NCBI GenBank assembly: GCA_046327745.1
Contig: JAXLXV010000025.1
Location: 39,746 to 103,745 of the forward strand
Origin: JABAQJ01 sp046327745
GTDB taxonomy: Bacteria; Gemmatimonadota; Gemmatimonadetes; Gemmatimonadales; Gemmatimonadaceae
DNA: 64,000 bases
Direction of reading: 5' to 3'
This document shows, piece by piece, positions 41,054 through 50,174 of the stretch. The notes under the pieces were generated by a model. That model had not been told where the DNA came from, searched no databases, and saw only the letters and a program-made list of their open reading frames with translations. The stretch's first letter is position 1, and every line of letters begins with the position of its first letter. The position numbers were made by a program, and so were the translations under genes.

Positions 41054-43228
41054 TCACCGCTGCGCGTTTCTCGACCAGCTGGGAGCAACGGCATCGGACT
41101 GCACAACCAGGCGTACGTACATGCCGGCCGCCGCGTGCCCCGGCACCGCGCAGGCAATCAGAAACACACCGGCGCGATCGGTCGCCAGTCGAAACACCTG
41201 CGACTGCCCATGCCCGGCTCCCGACTGAGCGTTCGCCGTTTCGGCGCCGGGCGCCACGGCAGCCGGAAGGGTGAGTGGCACCGAGTCCATGGCTGCAACC
41301 ACGCGGGCCGAGTGTGGCGCCGCGTCGTCGTTCTTCAGACGGATCTCCACCGTCCAGCCTAACGGCACGGTGAATGTCTCGCCCCCGTTGGGCGCACCAT
41401 TGAACCGCATCATGCCGCCGTTCGCGTTCACCGCAATGAACGCGGTCCGCTGGTCGGTCGCATACGCTAGGTGCGGGCCGACACGAGTGGTGTGGTCTGG
41501 CGGCCAGTCATCGGCGCGACTGGTGATCGTCGGCGCTCCAGTCGCCGCCGACACGTTAGGCGGCGTGGCGCGCCCCGCGCCAAGCCCGAAGATCAGGAGC
41601 GCGGTCCCCCGCGACGCCGCGTAGCGGCTGCCGGTCGCCAACACCGCAATGTACTGCTCTCCATCCAGCTCGTAGCTCACCGCCGGCGCGTTCACGCCCG
41701 CACCGCAGAAGTACTCCCACAGCGTCTCGCCGGTACGCGCGTCGTAGGCGCGAAACCAGCCGTCAGTGTCACCCACGAACAGCAGCCCACCCGCCGTGGC
41801 CAGCGCGCCACTCCACAGCCATGCCGTCTTGCGCTGCCACGCAATCTTCCCGGTCGAAGGCCGAATCGCGCTGATTGTGCCGTAGGTGGACTCGGCGGCA
41901 ATCGGCTTCTGGTCGCCGCCAATCCAGATCTCGCCCTTCTGGGCGTTCGATTCGGCGCGAGTCAGGGTGAAGGCGAAATGCAGACCGAGTACATAGAACA
42001 ATCCGGTTCCCGGTGAGTACGCTGAGGGCGGCCAGTTCGCGCCGCCGGCGGGTCCAGGCGCCGTTGCCACGCCGTCGGCCGTGGGCACGGCAAACATGTT
42101 CATCTGTGGAACAAAGGCGTCGGAGCGCCGGACCAACTGGCCACTTGCCGCGTCGATCATGTACACCCACCCCATCTTGCTGGGAACCAGCAGCAGCTTG
42201 CGGCCACCGTCGGCTACAACAACCGGCGGGGTCGCGAAGTCGTAGTCCCACAGGTCGTGTGGAACGGCCTGGTAGTACCAGCGCATGCGTCCGGTCGTCA
42301 CGTCGAGGGCGACGGCCGACACGTTGTAGAGGTTGTCGCCCGGACGCTTGCGGCCGTCGTTGCTCGGCGCCGGATTCCCCACCACGACAAACAGTGAGCC
42401 CGACGCCGGGTCGTATGCTGGCTGTGCCCACACCGGCCCGCCGCCGGTGCGCCAGCTGTCGCTGTTCGCCGCGGAGTCGGCGTGCTCCTCAGCGATGTCG
42501 CGGTGCAGCGACTCGCCAGTTGGAGTTGCCGCTGCCCACTTTCCCCACCATCCCCCGTCTTCCGGCGAAGGAATGGCGTACCAACGCCACAGCCGCTCCC
42601 CGGTTGCTGCATTGTAGGCCGTGACACTCCCGCGCGTCGGAAACTCACCGCCAGAAGTTCCCACGATCACGCGATCCCCAACGATCACCGGGGCCATGGT
42701 GATGCTGTACCCGGAGTCCGCGGCGGCGTTGACCACTTCCCACTTCACCGCACCCGTGGCGGCGTCCAGCGCGATGACGCGCGCGTCGATCGTCCCGAGA
42801 AACACCATCCCGTTCGACAGCGCGAGGCCACGACTCACCGGTCCGCAACACGGCTTCCCCTTGTCCACCGCGGGCGCGTATCGCCACAGCGCCTTCTTGG
42901 TGCGCAGGTCAAACGCGGTGACGACGTTGTAGTCCGCTGACACGTACATGCGGCCGTCCACGACGATCGGTGTCGCTTCGGCGCTGGAATTCTCATGTGC
43001 CATCTGCAGCTGAAACAGCGCCCGCGGCGCGAGTCCGCGAACATTTTGAGTGGTAACCTGTCGAAGGGGAGAGAAGCGCTGGTTGAAGTAGTCGCGCCCG
43101 GTCATCGGCCACTCCCCTGCGGAGGTTCGCTCGGCTGTCTGTGGCGCCGCTTGTGCATTCACCCGTGCGGCGCGTGTGGACGCAAAGGATAGGAGGAGTA
43201 TCAGCGTGGGAATTAAGAAACGCCGCAT
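41054..43228 (-). CDS. PQQ-dependent alcohol dehydrogenase fused to a cupredoxin domain
   Basis: A 724-residue periplasmic quinoprotein with a signal peptide (about 1-26). Residues 40-585 form the eight-bladed PQQ propeller of methanol/ethanol dehydrogenases: WPMTGRDYFNQRFSPL at the start, the vicinal cysteine pair C127-C128 in KPCCGPVSRG that stacks on PQQ, and the catalytic-site PHDLWDYD near residues 323-330. Such enzymes usually pass electrons to cytochrome c, as a fused domain or separate protein. Here residues 610-715 instead form a type I copper domain with candidate ligands H639, C693, H698 and M703; the CAVPGHAAAGM loop (C-x4-H-x4-M) resembles sulfocyanin. No haem CxxCH is present. 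No PQQ biosynthesis gene lies nearby. Confidence 0.87.
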   Translation of the reverse strand: MRRFLIPTLILLLSFASTRAARVNAQAAPQTAERTSAGEWPMTGRDYFNQRFSPLRQVTTQNVRGLAPRALFQLQMAHENSSAEATPIVVDGRMYVSADYNVVTAFDLRTKKALWRYAPAVDKGKPCCGPVSRGLALSNGMVFLGTIDARVIALDAATGAVKWEVVNAAADSGYSITMAPVIVGDRVIVGTSGGEFPTRGSVTAYNAATGERLWRWYAIPSPEDGGWWGKWAAATPTGESLHRDIAEEHADSAANSDSWRTGGGPVWAQPAYDPASGSLFVVVGNPAPSNDGRKRPGDNLYNVSAVALDVTTGRMRWYYQAVPHDLWDYDFATPPVVVADGGRKLLLVPSKMGWVYMIDAASGQLVRRSDAFVPQMNMFAVPTADGVATAPGPAGGANWPPSAYSPGTGLFYVLGLHFAFTLTRAESNAQKGEIWIGGDQKPIAAESTYGTISAIRPSTGKIAWQRKTAWLWSGALATAGGLLFVGDTDGWFRAYDARTGETLWEYFCGAGVNAPAVSYELDGEQYIAVLATGSRYAASRGTALLIFGLGAGRATPPNVSAATGAPTITSRADDWPPDHTTRVGPHLAYATDQRTAFIAVNANGGMMRFNGAPNGGETFTVPLGWTVEIRLKNDDAAPHSARVVAAMDSVPLTLPAAVAPGAETANAQSGAGHGQSQVFRLATDRAGVFLIACAVPGHAAAGMYVRLVVQSDAVAPSWSRNAQR

Positions 43229-43429
43229 CGTAGAATCGGTGGGGGAAGAGCGGGGCGCTGCAGATGTACCTAGGCAAATCTGCGCTGAAGGAGTCGCGCC
43301 GAGATAGAGCTGGTAGAAAGCGCCGTCCCTCTCTACCGACGGTTCAGGCTAGGATCTGTGGGAGCGTTCGGTGCTCGCCCTCCGTGGCGCAACATTGTCA
43401 ATAAAGCGCCGCCGCATTACGGTTCGGAC

Positions 43430-43780
43430 ATGCGTCGGAACCTGCGCCCCGCCGTGCGTTTCCTGTTCGCCGTGGTTGCGGCGACGGTCGCGCTTGGCCC
43501 AGGTTTGGCCGCGATCGTCGACGCCAAGCCGGCCGCGCGCGCAGTCGCGCAGCGCTTCGCCTCGCACGCGGAAGAGACCGGTCGCAAGCATGACCTGAGA
43601 GCACACGTCGACGACTGTACGCTCTGTCAACTCGCCACGCGTGGCGCGACTGAGCGTCCAACGTCAGTACCGCTGGTCGCCACGGCTGCCCCGGCAAGTC
43701 TTCCACGATGGCGCGCACCCCATCCGCACGCGAACGCCGAGCGCTGGACCGCTCGCTCGCGAGGGCCACCCACGGTCTGA
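43430..43780 (+). CDS. Small exported CxxC protein, DUF2946-like
   Basis: A 116-residue protein from ATG 43430 with an N-terminal hydrophobic signal or anchor (about 8-28). Near the middle is AHVDDCTLCQLATRG, a His-plus-CxxC motif like that of the DUF2946 family of small envelope proteins often found beside metal transport genes. The C terminus is rich in His, Arg and Pro (RWRAPHPHANAERW), which could bind metal. It sits 111 nt upstream of the ZnuD-like TonB receptor on the same strand, supporting a metal-related role. Family assignment is tentative because the protein is short and low in complexity. Confidence 0.6.
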   Translation: MRRNLRPAVRFLFAVVAATVALGPGLAAIVDAKPAARAVAQRFASHAEETGRKHDLRAHVDDCTLCQLATRGATERPTSVPLVATAAPASLPRWRAPHPHANAERWTARSRGPPTV

Positions 43781-43891
43781 ACTCCGCGCCGTCGCTGGCG
43801 CGTCGCAGCTCCCGTTATCGCACGCGTCGTAGCCGACGATGGGTCGGCAGCGAATTGCCGCGTGCGCTCACACCTGCCATCGAGTTCAGCC

Positions 43892-46154
43892 ATGAATCGT
43901 GCCTATTCCGGGCGCGAGCGCGTGTATGCGCTTGCGTGCCTTCTGTCGGCGATGCCAATCGCCGCGGCGATCGCCGCTCCTGTTGCCGCAGCTTCAACCA
44001 CTTCGCCAGCCGTCCGGGGCGTGGTGCAGGATTCCGTCGGGACCCCACTGCCTAACGTTACGCTGACCATCGCGGCCCTCCGGCGTGTTGCCACGACGGG
44101 CCCCGATGGCACCTTCATCTTTCGCGGCATTCCGGCGGGTCGGCATCACATCGATGCGGTGCTCATTGGCTTTGCCCGGGCCGAGGCGACGGCCGACGTT
44201 CCTGCGTCTGGCGCGGACCTCACACTCACCATCGTGATGCACCCGACGCCACTGCGACTGAGCAACGTGGTGGTCACGGCTACACCCGAAGGCGGCGACG
44301 CGCTTGGCATCACGCAGTCCACCGTGGACTTGGGCGGCAAGGAGCTGTCGCGGAGCTTGAGTTCAAGCTTGGCCCAGACGCTGGAAAGCGAACCGGGCAT
44401 GGGCTCCCGATACAATGGACCGGCGGCCAACATGCCGATCATTCGTGGGCTCACCGGGGAGCGGATCCTGGTGTTGCAGGACGGTGAGCGCTCCGGTGAC
44501 CTGTCGTCAGCTGCACCCGACCACGGCACCACGATCGATCCTCTCGCCGCCGATCGGATTGAGGTGGTGCGTGGCCCGGCGTCTCTGCTGTATGGGAGTA
44601 GTGCTCTGGGCGGCGTCGTTAACGTCATCTCCAATGAAATCCCCAGTTCCGTTCCGTCACACGTCGCCGGCTTTCTGGCCAGAGCGAGTCATCGACCCCG
44701 GGCGGGCGCCGCCACCGGCGCGCTCACCCTGCCGCTGGGTGCCGCAGAAGCGTTCACCGCGTCCGAGGCTTTCGCAACACGAAGTCCGTGCGCATGGGCG
44801 GGGCGGGGACCTGTTCAATTCGGACTCTAAGAACAACCACGTGAGTGCTGGCATCAGCGCCATTGGCTCTCGAGGGATGTTTGGCCTGTCCGTTGGCCGC
44901 TACGACTTCCGATATGGCCTTCCCGGAGAACAGACGGATCCCGAAGCGGGCGGCAAGATCGATGGACTCCGCAACGACGGAAAAGTCCGCGCCGAACTCA
45001 ATGGCAATCGACGCTTTCCGCTGATCACACTCGCCGGCTCGGCCACGAGCTACCAGCACAGCGAGATCGAGAACACCGGTCAGGTGGCCACGTCGTTCAA
45101 TCTCAAGACCCAGACGGTGAACCTGACGGCCAAGAGCGCGATGGGCCATGCGACCGGAGCGTTCGGCGTGAATGGGTTGTTCAAGCAGTACGGTGCCACA
45201 GGGGATGAGGCGCTGACCCCGGCGGCGGATTCGAAAGGAGGCGGGGTCTTCGTGTACGAGGACATTCCGCTGAGCACCACCGAACGCACGAACGTACCGC
45301 ACCTGCAGCTGGGCGCGCGGTATGACAGCTACAACATCGACTCCAAGGCCGGCGACGCGAAGTTTGGGTCGCCGCGCTCGCTCGACTTCAACGCCTTCTC
45401 GGGGTCGATTGGTATCACACTTCCCCTCACCCACACGTCGTCGCTCGCGGTCAGTGGGGCGCGCGCCTTCCGGGCGCCCAGTGTGGAGGAACTCTTCTCG
45501 AACGCGTTCCACGCGGCCGCCGGCAGTTACGATGTCGGCAACCCGGACCTGAAGCCGGAGACGAACAACGGGGTCGAGGCGGTCTATCGCATTCAGAGCG
45601 GCAAGATCGACGCGCAGTTCGCCACGTACTACAGTGCGATCGCGAACTATGTGGTACCTAACATCTCCAGCGACACAACGCTGGACTCAGGGGAGACGGT
45701 ACCGCTGAATCACTTTGGGCAGGGGGACGCCACCCTCAAGGGTGTCGAGGGGCGCATCGAGGAGACCGTAGCACCGCACCTGGTGGTAGGCGCCATGACG
45801 GACGTGACTCGCGGATCATTCAGGGACGGCGGCAACATCCCCTTCATGCCGGCCGCGCGCATCGGTGGACACCTGCGCTGGGACAACGGAACCTTCTCCG
45901 TTGGAAGTGACGTCAAGCATGGACTCAAGCAGGACAAAGTCACCGGGGGAGCGATCGACGTGCCGACGGATGCGTACACCCTGCTGGGCATCAACGTGGG
46001 GTTCTCACACATGAGTGGCGGATTGGTGCACTCGGTCACGCTGCGCGCCGACAACCTGACGGACGCGAGGTACCGGGACGCGACGAGCCGCATCAAATCA
46101 TTTGCCTATAACCCCGGCCGCAACTTCGCCGTGGTCTACAAGGTCTTGTTTTAG
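43892..46154 (+). pseudogene. TonB-dependent receptor (ZnuD-like), frameshifted
   Basis: An outer-membrane receptor broken into two frames. The first frame, from ATG 43892, gives a signal peptide, a carboxypeptidase-regulatory-like domain (about 40-125) and a plug domain with PIIRGLTGERILVLQDGERSGDLS, SPDH-like AAPDHGTTIDPLAADRIEVVRGPASLLYGSSALGGVVNV, as in zinc receptor ZnuD. It runs out of homology near 44745 and stops at 44828. The barrel continues in another frame from about 44800 (GDLFNSDSKNNHVSAG) to 46154, ending in the terminal Phe of outer-membrane barrels. Between them a third frame (RNTKSVRMGGAG) looks like the missing link, so two compensating or additive indels are implied, one in the GGGCGGGGCGGGG tract at about 44796-44811. 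Otherwise intact; sequencing error is possible. Confidence 0.8.
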
Positions 46155-46283
46155 CACGGTGGCGGTGACTGGAGCCGCGCCATTCCACATGGGGAGGCTC
46201 CAGCCCTCACCTAACGAGCAGAGCCCTTCAACATCGTGTGGACCACAGCGTCATGACCATCACGTCGGCCTCTATCCGCAAAA

Positions 46284-46350
46284 CTGCCGCAAGGTCGTTG
46301 CCCACGAGGCGGCGCCAACGCGGGCCATCCTACACACGCGCTAGGGAGCC
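46284..46350 (+). pseudogene. Relic of a cyclase-family gene 3' end
   Basis: These 67 nt closely match the 3' end of the cyclase gene at 40816-40885, including the stop codon and the following GAGCC. The translated end VAHEAAPTRAILHTR parallels VAGHEAAPARAILHPR. A 2-nt deletion (CTGCCGCAAG against CTGCCGCTCAAG) breaks the frame further upstream, where similarity is lost. It is best explained as the remaining tip of a second, deleted cyclase gene. Confidence 0.5.
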
Positions 46351-46360
46351 GCCCTCTATC

Positions 46361-47116
46361 TCAAATGCCAGCGTACCACGCATAGCCATCGTTGACCGCG
46401 GACTGGCCGTTGCCGGTGCCGAAACCCGCGAGTGAGTCCGTGACAACAATCCGATTCACAAACTTCACGCTCTTGTACCCGAGTTGCCGCGGCACGCGCA
46501 ACCGTAAGGGTCCCCCGAACGGCACCGGCAGGTCCGCCCCGTTCATCTGCCAGGCCAGTAACGTCTGCGGGTGCAACGCCTCGTCGATGTCGATGCTCTC
46601 CCACCACTCGGGGTCCGACGAGAAGTAGACGATGTACCGGGCGTTGGCTCGCACGCCGCACTCGTTCAGCACCGTCGCCAAGGGGGTGCCGGTCCACTCC
46701 GCCACGTACGACCACCCCTCTTCGCAACTGACCTCCGTAATCTGCGAGCGGACTTCTCGACGGCGAAGGTCCGCGATGGAGAGCGACGCGGGGCGCTCGA
46801 TCAGTCCCTGGATGTCCAGCCGCCAGTTCGCAAAGTTCGCGGCCTCATGCTGCTTGAACTCGTCGGACAGGGGCGAGATCGCGTTAGCGAATGGCTTGGC
46901 GGAGATGGTCGCGCGTGAAAACTCACGGGCCATGGAGTGCCGAGCCAGGACACGATGCGCGGCATACGACAGCGTTTCACCCGGGCCGTAGAGCCCCCCA
47001 GCGTCCGGCGGCACCAGGCCAAAGCGGCGGCCGAGTGCGGCCAGAGCCCCACCGGCAGCCGCAACAGCGGCCGTCACCCCCGTGGCGATGAGCGCTCGAC
47101 GTGGCATGGTGCTCAT
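46361..47116 (-). CDS. Molybdopterin-dependent sulfite-oxidase-fold oxidoreductase
   Basis: A 251-residue protein with a twin-arginine-like N terminus (MPRRALIATGVTAAVAAAGG), so it is probably exported folded with its cofactor by Tat. The sulfite oxidase catalytic fold is seen from about 95: WRLDIQGLIERPASLSIADLRRR, then the molybdenum-binding C131 in ITEVSCEEGWSYVAEWTG, and later HPQTLLAWQMNGADLPVPFGGPLRLRVPRQLGYKSVKFVNRI. It resembles YedY/MsrP-type enzymes lacking the dimerisation domain. The ATG overlaps the stop of the upstream cytochrome b gene by 4 nt, so the haem protein is the probable electron partner. The substrate is unknown. Confidence 0.9.
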   Translation of the reverse strand: MSTMPRRALIATGVTAAVAAAGGALAALGRRFGLVPPDAGGLYGPGETLSYAAHRVLARHSMAREFSRATISAKPFANAISPLSDEFKQHEAANFANWRLDIQGLIERPASLSIADLRRREVRSQITEVSCEEGWSYVAEWTGTPLATVLNECGVRANARYIVYFSSDPEWWESIDIDEALHPQTLLAWQMNGADLPVPFGGPLRLRVPRQLGYKSVKFVNRIVVTDSLAGFGTGNGQSAVNDGYAWYAGI

Positions 47117-47892
47117 GGAAGTTCCTCCGCGGTGCTGATGAACATCGGTCGCATGCGAGCCCGAAATCCGGCCACGACGATCATCAGGACATGAGTCACG
47201 AGAAAGAGGACCAACAGGAGGGTCACGACAAAGTGCAGCGTGCGAGCCGACTGCCGTCCGCCGAGTAGCGCGACGCTCGACGGAAACACCGCGGTGAACG
47301 CTGGCGCCATGGCCAACCCGGTCCAGATGATGAGCGGAAACAGGACGAAGAGGACGGTCAGGTAGGCAACGCGTTGCAGGGCATTGTAGGACCCTGGGTC
47401 TCCAACTGCTTGCGGATCAAAGCGAAGGTGCTCGACGAGATTCCGGATTAACGCCCGCCAGCTGCGGTCCGGCGCCGCGGGAACGAGGTCTCGCGTGATG
47501 TGCCCGGAGCGCGCCGCCCGCCACATGTACACCAATCCCGTGAACAGCAGCAGCCACGCTGCCTGAAAGTGCAGGTACCGGCTCCATCCGTTTTGATCGG
47601 GGAGCACAAAGTTGAAGCTGGTGGGCACCGTCCCTCGCGAGGAAGGAACGGGCAGGGCGAACAGGGGCGAGGTGTTCACGTTGCCGACTTCGCCCCAGTA
47701 GAAGCGGGGGTGGGAGAGAAGCACCTCAACCCCACTCACCAGCAAGGCCAGGAATGCAACGACAGTCACCCAGTGCGTGATGCGCACGAAGGCGGCGTGA
47801 CGCGGCACATTGGTGAGCGAACTCGAGAGATTGGTCACACCGGTCTCGCTCGCGGGAGTGAAGCACCACAAGGTGAGGCTTGGGGCGTCCAT
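47113..47892 (-). CDS. Cytochrome b561-type membrane subunit
   Basis: About 259 residues from ATG 47892 (the longer open frame starts with non-conserved sequence). Four to five transmembrane helices are evident, at about 32-52 (VRITHWVTVVAFLALLVSGVEV), 98-118 (YLHFQAAWLLLFTGLVYMW), 165-190 and 217-240 (LHFVVTLLLVLFLVTHVLMIVVAGF). Histidines in ITHW, YLHF, RTLHF and VTHV are in positions expected for two haems b, as in Ni,Fe-hydrogenase or thiosulfate-reductase-like cytochromes. It overlaps the molybdoenzyme gene by 4 nt and should carry electrons between that enzyme and the quinone pool. Confidence 0.88.
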   Translation of the reverse strand: MDAPSLTLWCFTPASETGVTNLSSSLTNVPRHAAFVRITHWVTVVAFLALLVSGVEVLLSHPRFYWGEVGNVNTSPLFALPVPSSRGTVPTSFNFVLPDQNGWSRYLHFQAAWLLLFTGLVYMWRAARSGHITRDLVPAAPDRSWRALIRNLVEHLRFDPQAVGDPGSYNALQRVAYLTVLFVLFPLIIWTGLAMAPAFTAVFPSSVALLGGRQSARTLHFVVTLLLVLFLVTHVLMIVVAGFRARMRPMFISTAEELP

Positions 47893-48036
47893 GTCAACAG
47901 GCGTGTGGGCGTCGCACACGCCAATACGTGCCGGACCTACGCCTACTATCATATCGTCGATGTTGGACCTAACATGCGGCACGATACGCAGGTGGCGCAT
48001 CTGCGACCTCGTGACTCTCACCCCTTCGCACGCACC

Positions 48037-48444
48037 ATGTCCATCACGTCCCGCAGTACTGACCGCGGCCTACTGGTCCTACGCCTTGTCGTCGCACTGA
48101 TCTTTATCGCCCACGGCTACATGAAGCTGTTTGTGATGGGGCATGCGGGGGTCACGGGGTTCTTCACGCAACTGGGTATCCCGCTACCCTCCGTGGCGGC
48201 GTGGGCTATTTCGCTGCTGGAGTTCGGCGGAGGTATCGCGCTCGCCCTTGGTATTTTCACGCGACCGCTGGCTCTGCTCTTTGTCTGCGATATGGTGACG
48301 GCCATCCTGCTGGTGTTGCTGCCGAAAGGATTGGTCGGCGGGTACGAACTGGAGTTGCTGCTCGCCGCGGGTTCTCTGGCGTTGGCGTTTGCTGGCGCCG
48401 GGGCGTATTCACTCGACGCACGGTCGAACGCCCGCGGCGCCTGA
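48037..48444 (+). CDS. DoxX-family membrane protein
   Basis: A 135-residue membrane protein from ATG 48037 with four transmembrane helices. The DoxX pattern is clear: LLVLRLVVALIFIAHGYMKLFVMG, FTQLGIPLPSVAAWAISLLEFGGGIALALGIFTRPLALLF, and two further helices. DoxX proteins are linked to thiosulfate:quinone oxidation in archaea and to oxidative-stress complexes in mycobacteria, but most have no tested role. It is divergent from the molybdoenzyme/cytochrome b pair across 144 nt, a placement that hints at a shared sulfur or redox function. Confidence 0.9.
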   Translation: MSITSRSTDRGLLVLRLVVALIFIAHGYMKLFVMGHAGVTGFFTQLGIPLPSVAAWAISLLEFGGGIALALGIFTRPLALLFVCDMVTAILLVLLPKGLVGGYELELLLAAGSLALAFAGAGAYSLDARSNARGA

Positions 48445-48565
48445 CGTTCCAGCGGCGCCTTCCCGAGTCACTTCGCAGCTACGCATGAGCACCCGGCGCG
48501 CACCAGGTGTATAGCGCGCGATGAATGAACATGCCGAGCGATAGAGCCTAACAGGAGAGTTCGAG

Positions 48566-49051
48566 ATGACCAAACAGGCAAAGAACACGATCTGTCTCTG
48601 GTACGACCGCGATGCTGAGGAAGCCGCGCAGTTTTACGCGAAGACGTTCCCGAATACCACGGTGCACGCCACGCATCGCGCGCCCGGCGACTATCCCTCC
48701 GGAAAGCAGGGCGACGTGCTCACCGTCGAATTCACCGTCATGGGGATTCCCTGCATCGGCCTGAATGGAGGGCCCACCTTCAAGCACAGTGAAGCGTTTT
48801 CATTTCAGATCGCGACAGAAGATCAGGCCGAAACGGATCGCTATTGGAACGCCATCATCAATAACGGTGGCCAAGCCAGCCAGTGCGGATGGTGCAAGGA
48901 CAAGTGGGGCTTGTCATGGCAGATCACTCCGGTGGCACTGACGAAGGCCATGAGCGACCCTGACCGCGCCGTCGCCAAGCGTGTATTCGACGCCATGATG
49001 GAGATGCAGAAGATCGACATTGCCAAGATCGAGGCGGCGCGTCGCGGGTGA
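48566..49051 (+). CDS. PhnB-like VOC-fold protein
   Basis: A 161-residue cytoplasmic protein of the vicinal-oxygen-chelate fold, of the type often annotated as 3-demethylubiquinone-9 3-methyltransferase, a label based on fold only. The pattern ICLWYDRDAEEAAQFYAKTFPNT, GDVLTVEFTVMGIPCIGLNGGP, EAFSFQIATEDQAETDRYWNAI and CGWCKDKWGLSWQITP is very conserved in this group. The metal-site residues are only partly present, so catalysis is uncertain. A GAGAG site lies just upstream of ATG 48566. Confidence 0.92.
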   Translation: MTKQAKNTICLWYDRDAEEAAQFYAKTFPNTTVHATHRAPGDYPSGKQGDVLTVEFTVMGIPCIGLNGGPTFKHSEAFSFQIATEDQAETDRYWNAIINNGGQASQCGWCKDKWGLSWQITPVALTKAMSDPDRAVAKRVFDAMMEMQKIDIAKIEAARRG

Positions 49052-49138
49052 TGTGAGCCGTCGCCGGCGCGTTCCAAGGAGTCCCTGTCTCGCATCGACG
49101 GCTCCTCTGGCGCCCGCCGGCTTCGGCTCAAACCACGG

Positions 49139-49969
49139 TCAACCAGTCCGTACGCGAAGCCACGGCACGCCGCGATACGACTCGGCCACTACATACGCCA
49201 TCGCCGTCAGCACGCAGGATGTGACGAATTCGTCCCACTGAAAGGCGTTAGGCGTCCCCATCACCACCGGACCCCACACCAGCAGGGTGAACAATCCCAC
49301 CTGCAGCGCGATGAGTGAGGTGGCCAGGCGAGCAAGAACGCCGGTGAAGACCGCTACGCTTGCCGCCAGGAAGGCCGCTCCCGTCAGGTACGCTAGCGCC
49401 GTGTGTCCGGGCAGCCAGCTCGGCACCAGCACGGCCGTCTCCTTCACATTCGTGAAATGGGCGATGCCAAAGGGAATGAGCCCGATGGCAAAGAAACGTT
49501 GCGCGATCCGTCGCCCGCGGTCACCGGTTGCCAGGTGAAGGCGATCGCCACCGCCAGCGCTGCCTAACGCGCTGTACAGCACCCATGCCCCCGACAGGAC
49601 TACGCTCACCGCGCCAAAGGCCCACCATCCACCGATCGAGTTGGGAGCCCTGACGATCGACAGCACCCTGAACAGGACCAACCACGCCAGCAGGAAGAGG
49701 ATCAGCACTCGGCAGGCCGCGGCCGCCGAAGTTCGCCACAAGAGGGCAAGGCCACCACACAGGAAGATCAGGGCGCTCAGGTAGGCCAGCACCTCGCGGC
49801 CCGGCACAACCGACGACACCGCCATCCACGGCGGCGTGAAGTCGCCCTTCACCAGTCCCAAGATACCGAGTGCCACAAGGCACGTGGCAAAGAGCACGTG
49901 CCCAGCACTGACCACGACCATCGGCGATGAACGGGTGCGATCCCAGTTTCCGTGCACGGCGTGCGACAT
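49139..49969 (-). CDS. Integral membrane protein with duplicated DoxX-like halves
   Basis: A 276-residue membrane protein from ATG 49969 with about eight transmembrane helices. The two halves resemble each other: the first has LVALGILGLVKGDFTPPWMAVSSVVPGREVLAYLSALIFLCGGLALLW, the second GLIPFGIAHFTNVKETAVLVPSWLPGHTALAYLTGAAFLAASVAVFTG. The second half is close to DoxX/DoxD-like sequences. It thus looks like an internal duplication of a four-helix DoxX unit. A single-unit DoxX gene lies 1.2 kb away on the other strand. Function is unknown. Confidence 0.78.
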   Translation of the reverse strand: MSHAVHGNWDRTRSSPMVVVSAGHVLFATCLVALGILGLVKGDFTPPWMAVSSVVPGREVLAYLSALIFLCGGLALLWRTSAAAACRVLILFLLAWLVLFRVLSIVRAPNSIGGWWAFGAVSVVLSGAWVLYSALGSAGGGDRLHLATGDRGRRIAQRFFAIGLIPFGIAHFTNVKETAVLVPSWLPGHTALAYLTGAAFLAASVAVFTGVLARLATSLIALQVGLFTLLVWGPVVMGTPNAFQWDEFVTSCVLTAMAYVVAESYRGVPWLRVRTG

Positions 49970-50174
49970 GAGCACTCTCGCGGTTGCGGCACCAGCTTCA
50001 ACGAACGGGCCTAACAATCACGCGCGGATCAGCAATGCGGTAGCCTGCAACTCCTGAGGTGCGCGTTTGGCTGGGAACGTGTGCCAGAGTGCGTCCGCCG
50101 GCCGGATGAGAGACCCGAAACGGGACGGCGCGGCGCACTCGGCACGAGGAGCGGATCTCGTCTGGCCGGCGAGC

